From contig JASFOJ010000002.1 of assembly GCA_050116575.1 (NCBI GenBank), positions 10,266 to 74,265 of the forward strand: a stretch of DNA of 64,000 nt, read 5' to 3'. Of the stretch, positions 26,925-36,173 are shown one piece after another; the stretch's first letter is position 1; every line of letters starts with the position of its first letter. The notes below the pieces were generated by a model. That model did no database searches. It was given only the letters and a program-made list of their open reading frames with translations, and was not told where the DNA came from. The stretch comes from JAKEGK01 sp050116575 (GTDB lineage: Bacteria; Pseudomonadota; Gammaproteobacteria; SZUA-152). The position numbers and the translations under genes are program-made.

Positions 26925-27554
26925 GGCGACCTCTTTCATTTTAATATTAAGGTTCCGATGTAGGCGTACCCCATGCATGTATCGACGTATCGAGCACACA
27001 ATGGGACAAAATATGATTTTTAATTAAGTTTTTAGCAGTTTTGTTATTTCAACTTTAAGTGACAACAACCAAACGACTAAACCACTAACCACATTCGCTG
27101 TTCAATCCGGTTTCACTATGCAATGTGCAATATTTTTATTCGGTATTATTTTGCTTCGCGATTTGTTAACTCGAATTGTTACATCATATTTTCGGGTGGG
27201 TTTGCAGTGTATTAACACATACCACATATGCATGATACGCAACACACATTAAATACACATCAACATCCCTATCAACGCCTTACAGCTTAACATTAAAAGA
27301 ACCAGTACCCGCTTATTGTTTCGTCTGGTACCGACTTGCCGTTACAACTGGTATCCACCCTGCTTACTGCTTGTATTGTTTGGACCTATAACTCGGACCT
27401 GTTGCTTGTTCCGATTATGCTATTTGAACCTGTGCGTCTGATCGGAAAGTTGCACCTACAAGCTTCTACGCGCGATAACAGGTAATATCCCTAACCATTT
27501 TTCCCGAGCATGTTTATTTTGCAAAACTCTACCCCGCAGGTAAAGTGCAACCTG
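26925..27554. other. Long non-coding gap between rsd and the response-regulator gene
   Basis: 630 bp of AT-richer DNA upstream of rsd and just downstream of the receiver gene at 27555. A small hairpin, GCAGGT / ACCTGC (27536-27555), touches the receiver stop codon but has no T run on that strand. No tRNA, ORF with a ribosome-binding site or repeat was recognised. The length leaves room for an unrecognised small RNA or a long rsd leader. Confidence 0.5.
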
Positions 27555-27920
27555 CTACATTTTTAACAATACTCGAATTTTTTCGATGAGTCGAGGAAAA
27601 TCAACTGGCTTGGTATCGTATTCTTCGCAGCCGGCTTCCAGCGCTTTTTCACGATCCCCGGACATCGCGTGAGCCGTTAACGCGATGATTGGGATATCTT
27701 TTATATCTTCCTTGGCTTTTATCTGACGTGTTGCCTCCCATCCATCCATAACCGGTAAACTCATATCCATCAAAATGAGGTCGGGGCGTTCCGAATCAGC
27801 CAGTTCCACCGCCGCTTGTCCGTCCAGCGCAAATACCACATCGAATCCTTTACGCTGTAAGCGGCGCGATAACATATCGCGGTTCATCTCGTTATCTTCA
27901 ACTAGCAATAATTTCGGCAT
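27555..27920 (-). CDS. Single-domain CheY-like response regulator
   Basis: 121-aa stand-alone receiver domain. The acidic pocket and phospho-acceptor Asp52 (LILMDMSLPVMDG), Thr82 (ALTAH) and Lys104 (YDTKPVDF) are intact, so it should be phosphorylated. There is no output domain; such proteins act as phospho-sinks, relay intermediates or bind a target by themselves. It is the last gene of the cluster, 84 bp after the HD-GYP gene. Its NEMNRDML segment is the same as in the HD-GYP receiver, which suggests duplication of the receiver within the operon. Confidence 0.9.
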   Translation of the reverse strand: MPKLLLVEDNEMNRDMLSRRLQRKGFDVVFALDGQAAVELADSERPDLILMDMSLPVMDGWEATRQIKAKEDIKDIPIIALTAHAMSGDREKALEAGCEEYDTKPVDFPRLIEKIRVLLKM

Positions 27921-28004
27921 GCTAACACTCCATGAGCGTTTTTTACTGGGCTACCATCTTCGGCTTAATCACCAAACAAGCCTATTTGGAAGTTTGAATC
28001 GTGC

Positions 28005-29180
28005 TCACTCCGAATCCTGCGAATCCTGATAGTACTCCCGAATTCTTTGGAACTCGTTTTCCGTAGCCAGGAATGCGTCAATGACCGCCGGATCAAAATG
28101 GCTACCCGCGTTTTCCTGCAATATGGTACGGCTGCGTTCGTGGCTGAATGCTTCTTTATAACAACGTTTGGATGTCAGTGCGTCATAGACATCACCCAAC
28201 GCCAGTATTCTGGCCACCAGCGGTATTTCGTTACCTTTTAGGCCGTAGGGATAACCGGAACCATCCCATTTTTCATGATGACTTTCTGCAATATCTATGC
28301 CCATACGAATCAATGAATTACCGGGGTGCTGACGGTCTACTTCCCGTAACGTTTCAGCGCCGATAATGGGATGCGACTTCATGACTCGCCATTCTTCAAC
28401 TGTCAACTTGCCCGGCTTGAGCAGTACGCTGTCGACAATACCCACCTTGCCTATATCATGCAGCGGACTGGCTGCATAAATATTATCAACAAATTCCTGG
28501 TCAATGATAGATTGATATTGCGACAACCGGCCGAGATATTCCGAAATTACTTTGCAGTATTCTCGCATCCGCTCCAGATGTTCGCCGGTTTCAGGATCCC
28601 GGGACTCAGCCAGTTTGGACATGGCGAAGATCGCTCCCAGTTGGGCGGAGGTAATTTGCTGCACCTGCTGCTGAACTCTGTCTTTGAGCTCGTTGTTATA
28701 TTCTTCAATCTGGCTACGGTAATTGCGCTCCTGGTCATGCAGCCGTTTACGCTCCAGACAGGTACTCACTCGGGCTTTTAGCAATACCGGATCAAAGGGT
28801 TTAGTCAGATAGTCTTCAGCCCCCAGTTGTATACAGCGGGCAGCGCTGGAAGTGTCATCAAGGGCAGTTATCATAATAACCGGGATCATATATAAATCGT
28901 TATGCGACTTGATCTCCTGCAGGGTCTCAAAGCCATCCTTGATGGGCATCATAATATCCAGCAATACCAGATCGAATGATTGTTGATTCATCACATCCAG
29001 CGCCTCGGCACCATCGCGCGCAACAACCACCTGGTATCCCAGTGGTTCCAACCGCCGGACGAGCATATCCCTGTTCATTTCGTTGTCATCGACAACCAGC
29101 ACCGCCGCTGACGGTTCAACATTCATATCGACTGCCCGTGGATTCGCTACAACGTTCATAGGTGATGCATCCTGGCCCAT
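28005..29180 (-). CDS. RpfG-like response regulator with HD-GYP c-di-GMP phosphodiesterase
   Basis: 391 aa: a receiver domain (about 25-145) with phospho-acceptor Asp75 (LVLLDIMMPIKDG) and Lys127, a coiled linker (145-180), then an HD-GYP domain. The metal and catalytic motifs are present: HDIGK at 241-245, HHEKWDGSGYP at 301-311 (the GYP signature) and GDVYDALTSKR. It should hydrolyse cyclic di-GMP when phosphorylated. The neighbour 112 bp upstream is a hybrid kinase, the obvious phosphate donor. Residues 1-20 are not conserved, and Met8 or Met19 could be the real start. Confidence 0.94.
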   Translation of the reverse strand: MGQDASPMNVVANPRAVDMNVEPSAAVLVVDDNEMNRDMLVRRLEPLGYQVVVARDGAEALDVMNQQSFDLVLLDIMMPIKDGFETLQEIKSHNDLYMIPVIMITALDDTSSAARCIQLGAEDYLTKPFDPVLLKARVSTCLERKRLHDQERNYRSQIEEYNNELKDRVQQQVQQITSAQLGAIFAMSKLAESRDPETGEHLERMREYCKVISEYLGRLSQYQSIIDQEFVDNIYAASPLHDIGKVGIVDSVLLKPGKLTVEEWRVMKSHPIIGAETLREVDRQHPGNSLIRMGIDIAESHHEKWDGSGYPYGLKGNEIPLVARILALGDVYDALTSKRCYKEAFSHERSRTILQENAGSHFDPAVIDAFLATENEFQRIREYYQDSQDSE

Positions 29181-29292
29181 TGGTTACAACTGAGCATTTT
29201 TTATCGGTGACTGAGATTCAACGTCCATATAGCCGGCGATGAACAGCTATATCGATGTAAGCGATAACCATAAAACACTCACCGCTCGCTAC

Positions 29293-31647
29293 TTATTCAG
29301 ATGTTGTATCGTCCGTACCAGCCACATATTGAGCATGAGGCCTCGTTATTTGCTGATTTTCGCCCAGTATATCGCGAACTGCCGTTAACACCTGGTCAAT
29401 ACTGTAAGCTCCTTTCTGGATAATGAAGGAAACACGCTTTTCGAGGCGATAACTTTCATTTTCATCGAGTTCCATTGCCGTTAACGCGATAACCGGTATT
29501 CCCCGCCAGCGCTCGTTGAGCTCCAGTTCGTTCAGAAATTCATGGCCATTCATATTGGGCATCAACAAATCCAGCAGGATAACGGAGGGAATGCGTTCGG
29601 CAACACGCATAAGCCCGAGGTAACCGTTTTCCGCTTCGATAACCGCATACCCGTCGTTTTCCAGCACCAACCGCGCCAATTTTCTTGCATCGGCGTCGTC
29701 ATCTACAACCAGAATAGTATCCTGGCCCGCCTTGCGCACGCATTGGTTAATGGTTACGACAAGTTTCTCCCAATCAATGGGTTTGGTCAAATATGCCGTG
29801 GCCCCCAGCGAATAGGCGGTATTTTTCTCGTCAATCATCGTCAGCATAATGACCGGAATATGCACCAGTCCCGGCTGGCTTTTAACATAAGTTAGTACCT
29901 GCCAACCACTCATATCGGTCAACATCACATCCAGCAGAATAACATCGGGTAGCAGCTCATTAATCTTTTTAATACCCTCTTCACCCCCCGTCGCACAAAC
30001 AACCTGGTAGCCGTTTTTTGCCAAGTGGCGCTGCTGCAGATCACAGGCCATGGGATCGTCATCAATAATCACAATGGTACTGGTTTTGGTGCGCCGGTCA
30101 TATTCCAATTCCCTGATACCCGCTTGCTGGGTGCGGACTTTGCTATACGAGCCACGCGGTTTTTGCGGCACCTGCTCCGACGTATCCGTTGATTCCGGCT
30201 CCTTGATCACGACGGGCAGAGAGAGGGTAAATACCGAACCTTTCCCTAAATCACTCTCAACGGATATTTCCCCACCCATTAACCGGCAAAATTTCTGGCT
30301 GATCGTCAAACCCAGACCGGTACCACCATAGCGACGGGTCGTCGACATATCCGCCTGTGAAAATGCATTGAACAGGGTCTCCATTTGACTATCGGATAAA
30401 CCGATCCCCGTATCGGTTACCACAAACTTGACCCATTCCTCCCCGTCCAGCATTTCCCGGTGGACGTGCAGCTTTATTTTGCCACCTTTGGTAAACTTGA
30501 CGGCGTTGCTTAGCAGATTAAGCAACGACTGCCGCAGTTTCATAATATCGACCTTAATGGTGCCGACACCTTCCGGGCAATCAACTTCAATGTCGTCATC
30601 ATTCTTGCCCGCCATCGGCTTGACGATACTAACCACCTCCTCCACCAACAAATGAACCTTTACATCCTCCAGGTACAATTGCATGCGGCCGGCTTCTATT
30701 TTGGATAAATCCAGTACGTCATTAATCAGCGCCAGGAGATTTTTACCGGCCGCGTAAATCTTGTTCAAATCATTATTGAGATGAGGATGGTCGATGTTAG
30801 CTGATTCCTCCCGTAACATTTCACTGTAGCCAATAATGGCGTTAAGAGGCGTCCTCAACTCATGACTCATATTGGCCAGAAACTGGCTTTTTGCCTTGTT
30901 GGCCGACTCGGCCTGCAACTTCTCCTTGAGGGCATTTTGGGCGGCTTCGTGCTCCAGGCGCAATTGCTCGTCGCGCAGGCTTAACCGTGAAAACAACTGG
31001 TTCACCGCCTGCCAAACCTGTCTGATTTCCATGGCCATTTTCTTTTTTGGATACGGGACGCTGGTGGATTTATTGAGATCCACCGACTCCAGATAATGCG
31101 CAAGCACATGTAACGGGTTCAGCAACGTGGATATTTTGCGCTGCACAATAAGAATCAACAGCACCACCGCCACCAACGCCATAAACAGGCGTTTTTCAGC
31201 GTCGTCTATTAAATGATGATATAACTCGCTGTTGTACTCCAAGTGAACCTTGCCAAGCAAACCGGAAGTCGCCGAATCGAATATCGGCGTATCTGCCACA
31301 AAAGGTTCGTACTCAAGCTTAATGGGGTTTGAACGTTCTATAACTTCGCCGGACACCAGTGCCACTTTGATACTGACAACCAGCGGGCGTTTCAATTTGG
31401 AGTCTTTTAACAACACCAGGTGGTTTAAGATTTCCTCCACCTGCCCCAGATCATTGTTATTAATGGACTGCTCAATAAGTCTCGTATAAGGTGTCACCAG
31501 CAGGTCAGCCTTGGTTTGCTCACCGCCCTTGATAACCGGCACCATCATGAACACCCAGTGCGTAGATATTGCGACCATCACGAACAACATGATCCCTACC
31601 AGGAACAGCGTCACTTTATTGGTTATTCGGCCAAAAAACTTACTCAT
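29293..31647 (-). CDS. Membrane hybrid histidine kinase with two receiver domains
   Basis: 784 aa. Two membrane helices (about 12-38 and 153-172) bracket a periplasmic sensor of about 115 residues of unknown ligand. A HAMP-like linker and coiled coil follow, then HisKA with His262 (ANMSHELRTPLNAIIGYSEM), a HATPase (NLLSNAVKFT, VTDTGIGL, RRYGGTGLGLTIS) and two receiver domains, the first with LLDVMLTDMSG and the second with LLDLLMPNMNG as phospho-acceptor loops. The second receiver has SFIIQKGAY in place of the usual L-x-KP, a common variant. There is no HPt domain. Its ATG overlaps the end of the upstream periplasmic-protein gene by 8 bp, so they are translationally coupled. Confidence 0.94.
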   Translation of the reverse strand: MSKFFGRITNKVTLFLVGIMLFVMVAISTHWVFMMVPVIKGGEQTKADLLVTPYTRLIEQSINNNDLGQVEEILNHLVLLKDSKLKRPLVVSIKVALVSGEVIERSNPIKLEYEPFVADTPIFDSATSGLLGKVHLEYNSELYHHLIDDAEKRLFMALVAVVLLILIVQRKISTLLNPLHVLAHYLESVDLNKSTSVPYPKKKMAMEIRQVWQAVNQLFSRLSLRDEQLRLEHEAAQNALKEKLQAESANKAKSQFLANMSHELRTPLNAIIGYSEMLREESANIDHPHLNNDLNKIYAAGKNLLALINDVLDLSKIEAGRMQLYLEDVKVHLLVEEVVSIVKPMAGKNDDDIEVDCPEGVGTIKVDIMKLRQSLLNLLSNAVKFTKGGKIKLHVHREMLDGEEWVKFVVTDTGIGLSDSQMETLFNAFSQADMSTTRRYGGTGLGLTISQKFCRLMGGEISVESDLGKGSVFTLSLPVVIKEPESTDTSEQVPQKPRGSYSKVRTQQAGIRELEYDRRTKTSTIVIIDDDPMACDLQQRHLAKNGYQVVCATGGEEGIKKINELLPDVILLDVMLTDMSGWQVLTYVKSQPGLVHIPVIMLTMIDEKNTAYSLGATAYLTKPIDWEKLVVTINQCVRKAGQDTILVVDDDADARKLARLVLENDGYAVIEAENGYLGLMRVAERIPSVILLDLLMPNMNGHEFLNELELNERWRGIPVIALTAMELDENESYRLEKRVSFIIQKGAYSIDQVLTAVRDILGENQQITRPHAQYVAGTDDTTSE

Positions 31648-32233
31648 AATGCTTCGACATTTCCAATAGCAGGGGGTTAATTTTAATCCCGGAAGCCTTT
31701 AGTGTGTTGTTGTTAAAGTAAGGAAACACCCGGCTTGTAATTGCCAACCCGACGGTTGCCCCTCTTTCCACATCACCGGAATATGGCGAAAATACGATAA
31801 TACCCTTATTGATTCCGTAACCGACCAGTTCCTTGAAATCGGCTTCACCCAAAGGCTCGGCAACAAATATCGCCGTTGGTGTAACAGCCGTGTCCTTCAA
31901 TTGCTCCTCAAGGGGTAAAGGAACAGATTCCACCTTAATGTTAACAATATTGGAATTATTTTCTTTAACGATAGCCGCCAACTCCGTTGCACGGCTTTTA
32001 TTACGATCATAGATGAAGACAAGGCGCACCCTGTTATCGGCCGTTAACTTGGCGTGGAAATTGGCGTCCACGGCGACGATTCGGGGAAACAACGGCAGTG
32101 AAATTTTCACCCGCCGTTCCGTCGCCTCAGTAGCAAAACAGCTGGAAATGACGCAACTGGCCATCAACACCAGGGCAACCCATACAGGCGCAGCATAGCA
32201 AACGGAATAACGAATATGTGGCGGCGTCGTCAT
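31640..32233 (-). CDS. Exported YfiR-like periplasmic protein
   Basis: About 197 aa with an N-terminal signal sequence (VWVALVLMASCVISSCFATEA). The remainder shows a Rossmann-like series (RLVFIYDRNKS, TPTAIFVAEPLGEADFK, GIIVFSPYSGDVERGA) and a C-terminal LKASGIKINPLLLEMSKHYE that resembles the end of DUF4154/YfiR and of some substrate-binding-like periplasmic proteins. YfiR-type proteins regulate a membrane partner from the periplasm. I start at ATG 32233; the frame extends five codons to a TTG that would overlap the receptor stop. Tight coupling with the kinase gene downstream suggests that it feeds signals to that kinase. The family assignment is tentative. Confidence 0.6.
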   Translation of the reverse strand: MTTPPHIRYSVCYAAPVWVALVLMASCVISSCFATEATERRVKISLPLFPRIVAVDANFHAKLTADNRVRLVFIYDRNKSRATELAAIVKENNSNIVNIKVESVPLPLEEQLKDTAVTPTAIFVAEPLGEADFKELVGYGINKGIIVFSPYSGDVERGATVGLAITSRVFPYFNNNTLKASGIKINPLLLEMSKHYE

Positions 32234-32244
32234 GATCAGGCAGG

Positions 32245-34449
32245 TCAATTAAATTTGTAATCAACGCGGAGGAAAATCTCCCGCCCGGATTGCGGGTAGT
32301 CATTTTGGTAGCCGGGCTTGGACACCCCGCCCAAAGGCATTGAAACCATGGGCGACGGATATATCACATCATTGTCGAACAGGTTACGGATACCGGCCCG
32401 TAAATTGAAGTTACGCCGCCCAAGGTTGAAAACATTAGCGGAAATATCAAATACCGTGTAACCATCCAGCGCTGGACGGGTATCCGATACCTCACGCCCC
32501 CTGTCACCCACTGCTTTCATTTGAAAACCAAATGCGTAGTCGGGCCATGGCTGGATCAACAACGCCAGGCTTCCCGTCAATTGGGCAACACCGGGCACTT
32601 CATCGCCGGTCTGATCGTTTTCAGCATTCAATGATGTTAATGTGGTATCGATCTTGAGCTTCCTTGTTAATTGATGCTGCAATTCCAGCTCCAGACCGGC
32701 GGTTTTGATTTTTCCCTGGTTGACGTAGCGCTTGTTTAACGTATCAATAACAATCAGATCCTGAACGCTGAAATAAAATACCGTTGAACGGAACACTGTA
32801 ACGCCACTGTTATATACGTAACCCGCCTCAATCGTATCCACATTCTCCGACTTCAGATCCGGATTGCCCTGTACCACCAGGTTGTTCTGGGTATACATTT
32901 CGAGAAACGTCGGTGGCCGGAACGACCGCGCGTATTGAAACTTCAATGTCTGCATATCCGCAAGCTGATAGACACCAGCAAACCGCGGGGTAATGTCACT
33001 GTCGACATCACTATAATCGTCGAAACGCAAGCCCATGGTCAGTTTGAACCGGTCATTCACGGCAAACTGATCCTGCGCATAGACGCCGACCACCCGCCGA
33101 CTGTGGTTTTCTTCGAGCCAGTTTTGATTCCCACTCAAACGCAGGACGGCGTAGGATGGATCGATGGGCTGTAGCGTTTGGGGGTCGTAGTTACGATTAA
33201 CATAAGTCTCCCCTTGATCAATCCAGGAAATATCAATACCCAGCAACCAATCATGATCTGCCATACCCTTGTAGTTGAACTCCGATCCCACATAGATCCT
33301 GTCGTCTTCGTAGTTGGGACCGCCCAACACGCCATCGGGATAAACAAACGGCGACGACGGCGACGAGGGATTGGGTACGGAAAAATCCGCCGGGAACAAC
33401 TCATGGGTCACGCTGTCCAGGTCAAAGGTCAACAAACCAACCGTGCCTTTTGCGCGCCAGTCCGGCCGGATTTGCCATTTGCGGGACAATTCGAAACTGT
33501 TCATGGTAATAGTTCTGACCACATGCTGATGGTCTTCCGGCAACGCATTGGCCAAACCAAAATAGTCACCGATTCCCTGCTGCACGTGCTGCCAGCTGAA
33601 CAGGTAATCCCGGTAATCAACATCCAGTATCAGCGCCTCATGGTCTTCCTTGTTGTTGATTTTACCGGGTGCGTTGGATATTCCTTGCTGCGAAGTTCCG
33701 AACAAAATATCGGGTCCGGCCTCCACGTCGCCGCCATCCGCTGATACACGCGCTACATTGAGATTAAACGACAGGTCCTTGCCGGGTAGTTCATCCGAAT
33801 ACATACCGCCATAGGTTCTTTTACCCAGGTCACTGACACTTGCAAATAGCCCCGTCTCATTCTTGCGGGTAATAATATTAATGACCCCAACCGAGGCGTA
33901 TTCCCCGTAGATGGCCGATCCCGGCCCACGAATCACTTCGATGCGTTCCACCTGTTCAATGGGAAGAATCAGCAACGTGGTCGCCGCGCCAAGGGTCGCA
34001 TTAAACGGCGTGTTGTTTAATAGAAACTTAACCTTGTTGCTGAAAAAAGATTTACCAATACCGCGCACCAGGATTTGCGGCTGGCCGTCATTGGTCCGCG
34101 AGATTTCCACACCGGGGATCAATCCCAAAGCTTCGTGAACATTTTGCACCCCGCGGGCCAGTAAATCCTTGCCGTGCAATACACTCATAATGCCCGGCAC
34201 GAAGTCCACATTCATTTTGGTTTTGGTTGCCAGTTCTGTTTCCTGGTCCAGCAACTGAACCAGTTCCTGTAACACTTCGTCGGTATGTTGTTCGTGGACA
34301 GGCGGCGTCACCTCAGATGCGCCCTCTTCCTCTGGCGGTGGAAGTTCCTGGGCGTAGGTGGATATGGGTCCGCCCGATAAAATGAACAAACCAGCAAGCA
34401 ACCACCGGCCTGCAAGATGTCGGATATGATTAACTGGAAAAATGCGCAT
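32245..34449 (-). CDS. TonB-dependent outer-membrane receptor
   Basis: 734-aa outer-membrane receptor. Signal peptide about 1-33 (ending STYAQ); an N-terminal Pro/Glu-rich segment and a sequence (TELATKTKMNVDFVPG) in the TonB-box region; a plug domain with VNVHEAL-type helix, DGQPQILVRGIG and the hallmark VERIEVIRGPGSAIYGEYA; then a 22-strand barrel, with RSFRPPTFLEMY and a C-terminal strand FLRVDYKFN. The substrate is not identifiable; family members carry siderophores, cobalamin, copper or sugars. It leads an operon with a periplasmic protein, a hybrid kinase, an HD-GYP protein and a receiver, which suggests that the receptor senses as well as transports. Confidence 0.92.
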   Translation of the reverse strand: MRIFPVNHIRHLAGRWLLAGLFILSGGPISTYAQELPPPEEEGASEVTPPVHEQHTDEVLQELVQLLDQETELATKTKMNVDFVPGIMSVLHGKDLLARGVQNVHEALGLIPGVEISRTNDGQPQILVRGIGKSFFSNKVKFLLNNTPFNATLGAATTLLILPIEQVERIEVIRGPGSAIYGEYASVGVINIITRKNETGLFASVSDLGKRTYGGMYSDELPGKDLSFNLNVARVSADGGDVEAGPDILFGTSQQGISNAPGKINNKEDHEALILDVDYRDYLFSWQHVQQGIGDYFGLANALPEDHQHVVRTITMNSFELSRKWQIRPDWRAKGTVGLLTFDLDSVTHELFPADFSVPNPSSPSSPFVYPDGVLGGPNYEDDRIYVGSEFNYKGMADHDWLLGIDISWIDQGETYVNRNYDPQTLQPIDPSYAVLRLSGNQNWLEENHSRRVVGVYAQDQFAVNDRFKLTMGLRFDDYSDVDSDITPRFAGVYQLADMQTLKFQYARSFRPPTFLEMYTQNNLVVQGNPDLKSENVDTIEAGYVYNSGVTVFRSTVFYFSVQDLIVIDTLNKRYVNQGKIKTAGLELELQHQLTRKLKIDTTLTSLNAENDQTGDEVPGVAQLTGSLALLIQPWPDYAFGFQMKAVGDRGREVSDTRPALDGYTVFDISANVFNLGRRNFNLRAGIRNLFDNDVIYPSPMVSMPLGGVSKPGYQNDYPQSGREIFLRVDYKFN

Positions 34450-34620
34450 GATCTTTAGCCTGCCCCCTGAGGCAGATCATTACCCCGACTAAATTGGAAA
34501 AATTATCGCTCCGGCACACCTACAGGTATTCTAAGTATAATGACTGATGTGCTCTCACTATTATATGAGCAGCTTTTGGCCAAAGTAAAACGTTAAATTC
34601 GTTAAAAAGCGGGAAAGGAT

Positions 34621-35952
34621 CTAGATGTGAAAGCCGGCTCGAGCCGAAACACGCCTCATCAACACGGCCATGCTGATGGCGCGCGCGGTCATGAAAAGCA
34701 CAAAGGCCAGCCAAAGGCCGTGATTGCGCAAGGGTAACAGTAAATACCATGCCGGTAAGAATATGAAAACGGTGGAAAACAACATAGTGTTACGCATTTC
34801 GGCGGACCGCGTTGTACCCACATAGACACCATCAAACATAAAGCTCCAAACGGATATCAGAGGCAACAATACAACCCACGGCAGGTACATCAGGGCGGTC
34901 TGGCGTACGGGGTCAATGTCCGTCATCAAGGCAATCACCCAGTTACCCAGTAACCAGTAAACGCCTGCAATGAGTAGACAGGTAACAACCGCCCACAATG
35001 CGCTGGTCTTTATCGCCGCAAAATAAGCGTCACGGTCCCTGGCACCCACCGCTTTACCAACCAGGGCTTCTGCAGCATGAGCGAAACCGTCCAGCGCGTA
35101 CGCCATAAAGGTCTGCATATTGAACAGTATCGCATTGGCGGCCAACACGGTATCACCGAACCGTGCGCCCTGCGCTGTAAAAAACCCCAGCGTAAACATC
35201 AGGCACAGGTTACGGACAAAAATATCCTTGTTGATGGCTATCAATTTGCGAACTTTTTGTTTGTCGAAAACACGCGCTTGCCACAGTTCACCGGGATGTA
35301 ACTTTAATAGTGCTATTGCCATCCACAGAGCCAAACCCAATCCAAAATATTCGGCGATCAATGACGCCCAGGCGACACCACTGGCGCCATACCCCAGCCC
35401 CATGACAAACAGAAAATCCAGCAGCATATTAATTAGATTGACGAACGTCAGCAGATACAACGGCGCACGGGCGTTTTGCATCCCCAGAAACCAGCCCAGC
35501 AGTACATAATTCATGAATGTGGCCGGAGCGCTCCAGATACGAATATCAAAGTACAAACGGCCATACTGCTCCACCTGATCACTGCCCTGGATAACCTGGA
35601 ACGCAACCCAGGCAACCGGCGACTGCAATAAGATAATCAACAAAGCTATGACGCCGGCAATCAACAAGGCCCGCGCCAGGGTGGCGCGCAACTCATCATT
35701 ATCGTTTTCCCCATAGGCCTGCGCGGTAATCCCGGTGGTGCCCATGCGTAAAAACCCGAACCCCCAAAATACGATACCGAAAATTGCAGCACCCACGGAA
35801 ACCGCTCCCATATGGTGCGGCTGGCCCAGATGCCCGACCACGGCGGTATCGACAATACCCAGTAATGGCACCGTCAGGTTGGAGAGGATCATGGGACCGG
35901 CGATGCGCCAGACCTTGCCATGCGGCCCATGGCGGGAAAAGTGGTCAGTCAT
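34621..35952 (-). CDS. MATE-family efflux transporter (DinF-like)
   Basis: 443 aa, about 12 membrane helices. The MATE signature begins WRIAGPMILSNLTVPLLGIVDTAVVGHLG, as in the DinF branch, and is repeated in the second half (LMFTLGFFTAQGARFGDTVLAANAI). It exports organic cations or drugs using a Na+ or H+ gradient; the substrate is unknown. The gene stands alone, 168 bp from the receptor gene and followed upstream by repeat element C. Confidence 0.9.
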   Translation of the reverse strand: MTDHFSRHGPHGKVWRIAGPMILSNLTVPLLGIVDTAVVGHLGQPHHMGAVSVGAAIFGIVFWGFGFLRMGTTGITAQAYGENDNDELRATLARALLIAGVIALLIILLQSPVAWVAFQVIQGSDQVEQYGRLYFDIRIWSAPATFMNYVLLGWFLGMQNARAPLYLLTFVNLINMLLDFLFVMGLGYGASGVAWASLIAEYFGLGLALWMAIALLKLHPGELWQARVFDKQKVRKLIAINKDIFVRNLCLMFTLGFFTAQGARFGDTVLAANAILFNMQTFMAYALDGFAHAAEALVGKAVGARDRDAYFAAIKTSALWAVVTCLLIAGVYWLLGNWVIALMTDIDPVRQTALMYLPWVVLLPLISVWSFMFDGVYVGTTRSAEMRNTMLFSTVFIFLPAWYLLLPLRNHGLWLAFVLFMTARAISMAVLMRRVSARAGFHI

Positions 35953-36022
35953 GCAAAACCCGGCTTAACCGTTACGTGCGTGGAAGGAAAATGACTATGG
36001 AACTATATTCAATGCTGTATTT

Positions 36023-36170
36023 TTTAACGCAGAGACGCAAGGACGCAAAGTTTTTCAATTTTAATTGCTGGAACTTTACGTCGCCGCACCTCTGCGTTAA
36101 GTCTTTTTTGGATATTTCTTTTTCTTTTATATATTACTTTATCTTTGCGTCTCGGCGCCTTTGCGTTGAA
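36023..36170. repeat. MITE-like palindromic element C (CGCAAAG family)
   Basis: 148-bp element with imperfect 28-bp terminal inverted repeats (36023-36050 and 36143-36170, 22 of 28 matching) built from AACGCAGAG/GACGCAAAG units, plus an internal half-unit (CTCTGCGTTAA) at about 36090-36100. It ends 3 bp from the stop codon of the aminotransferase gene. Same family as elements A and B. Confidence 0.7.
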
Positions 36171-36173
36171 TCT

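Noticed and set aside
26925..27554. tRNA or small RNA gene in the long gap upstream of rsd
   Set aside because: No cloverleaf, TTCGA-type T loop or terminator was recognised.
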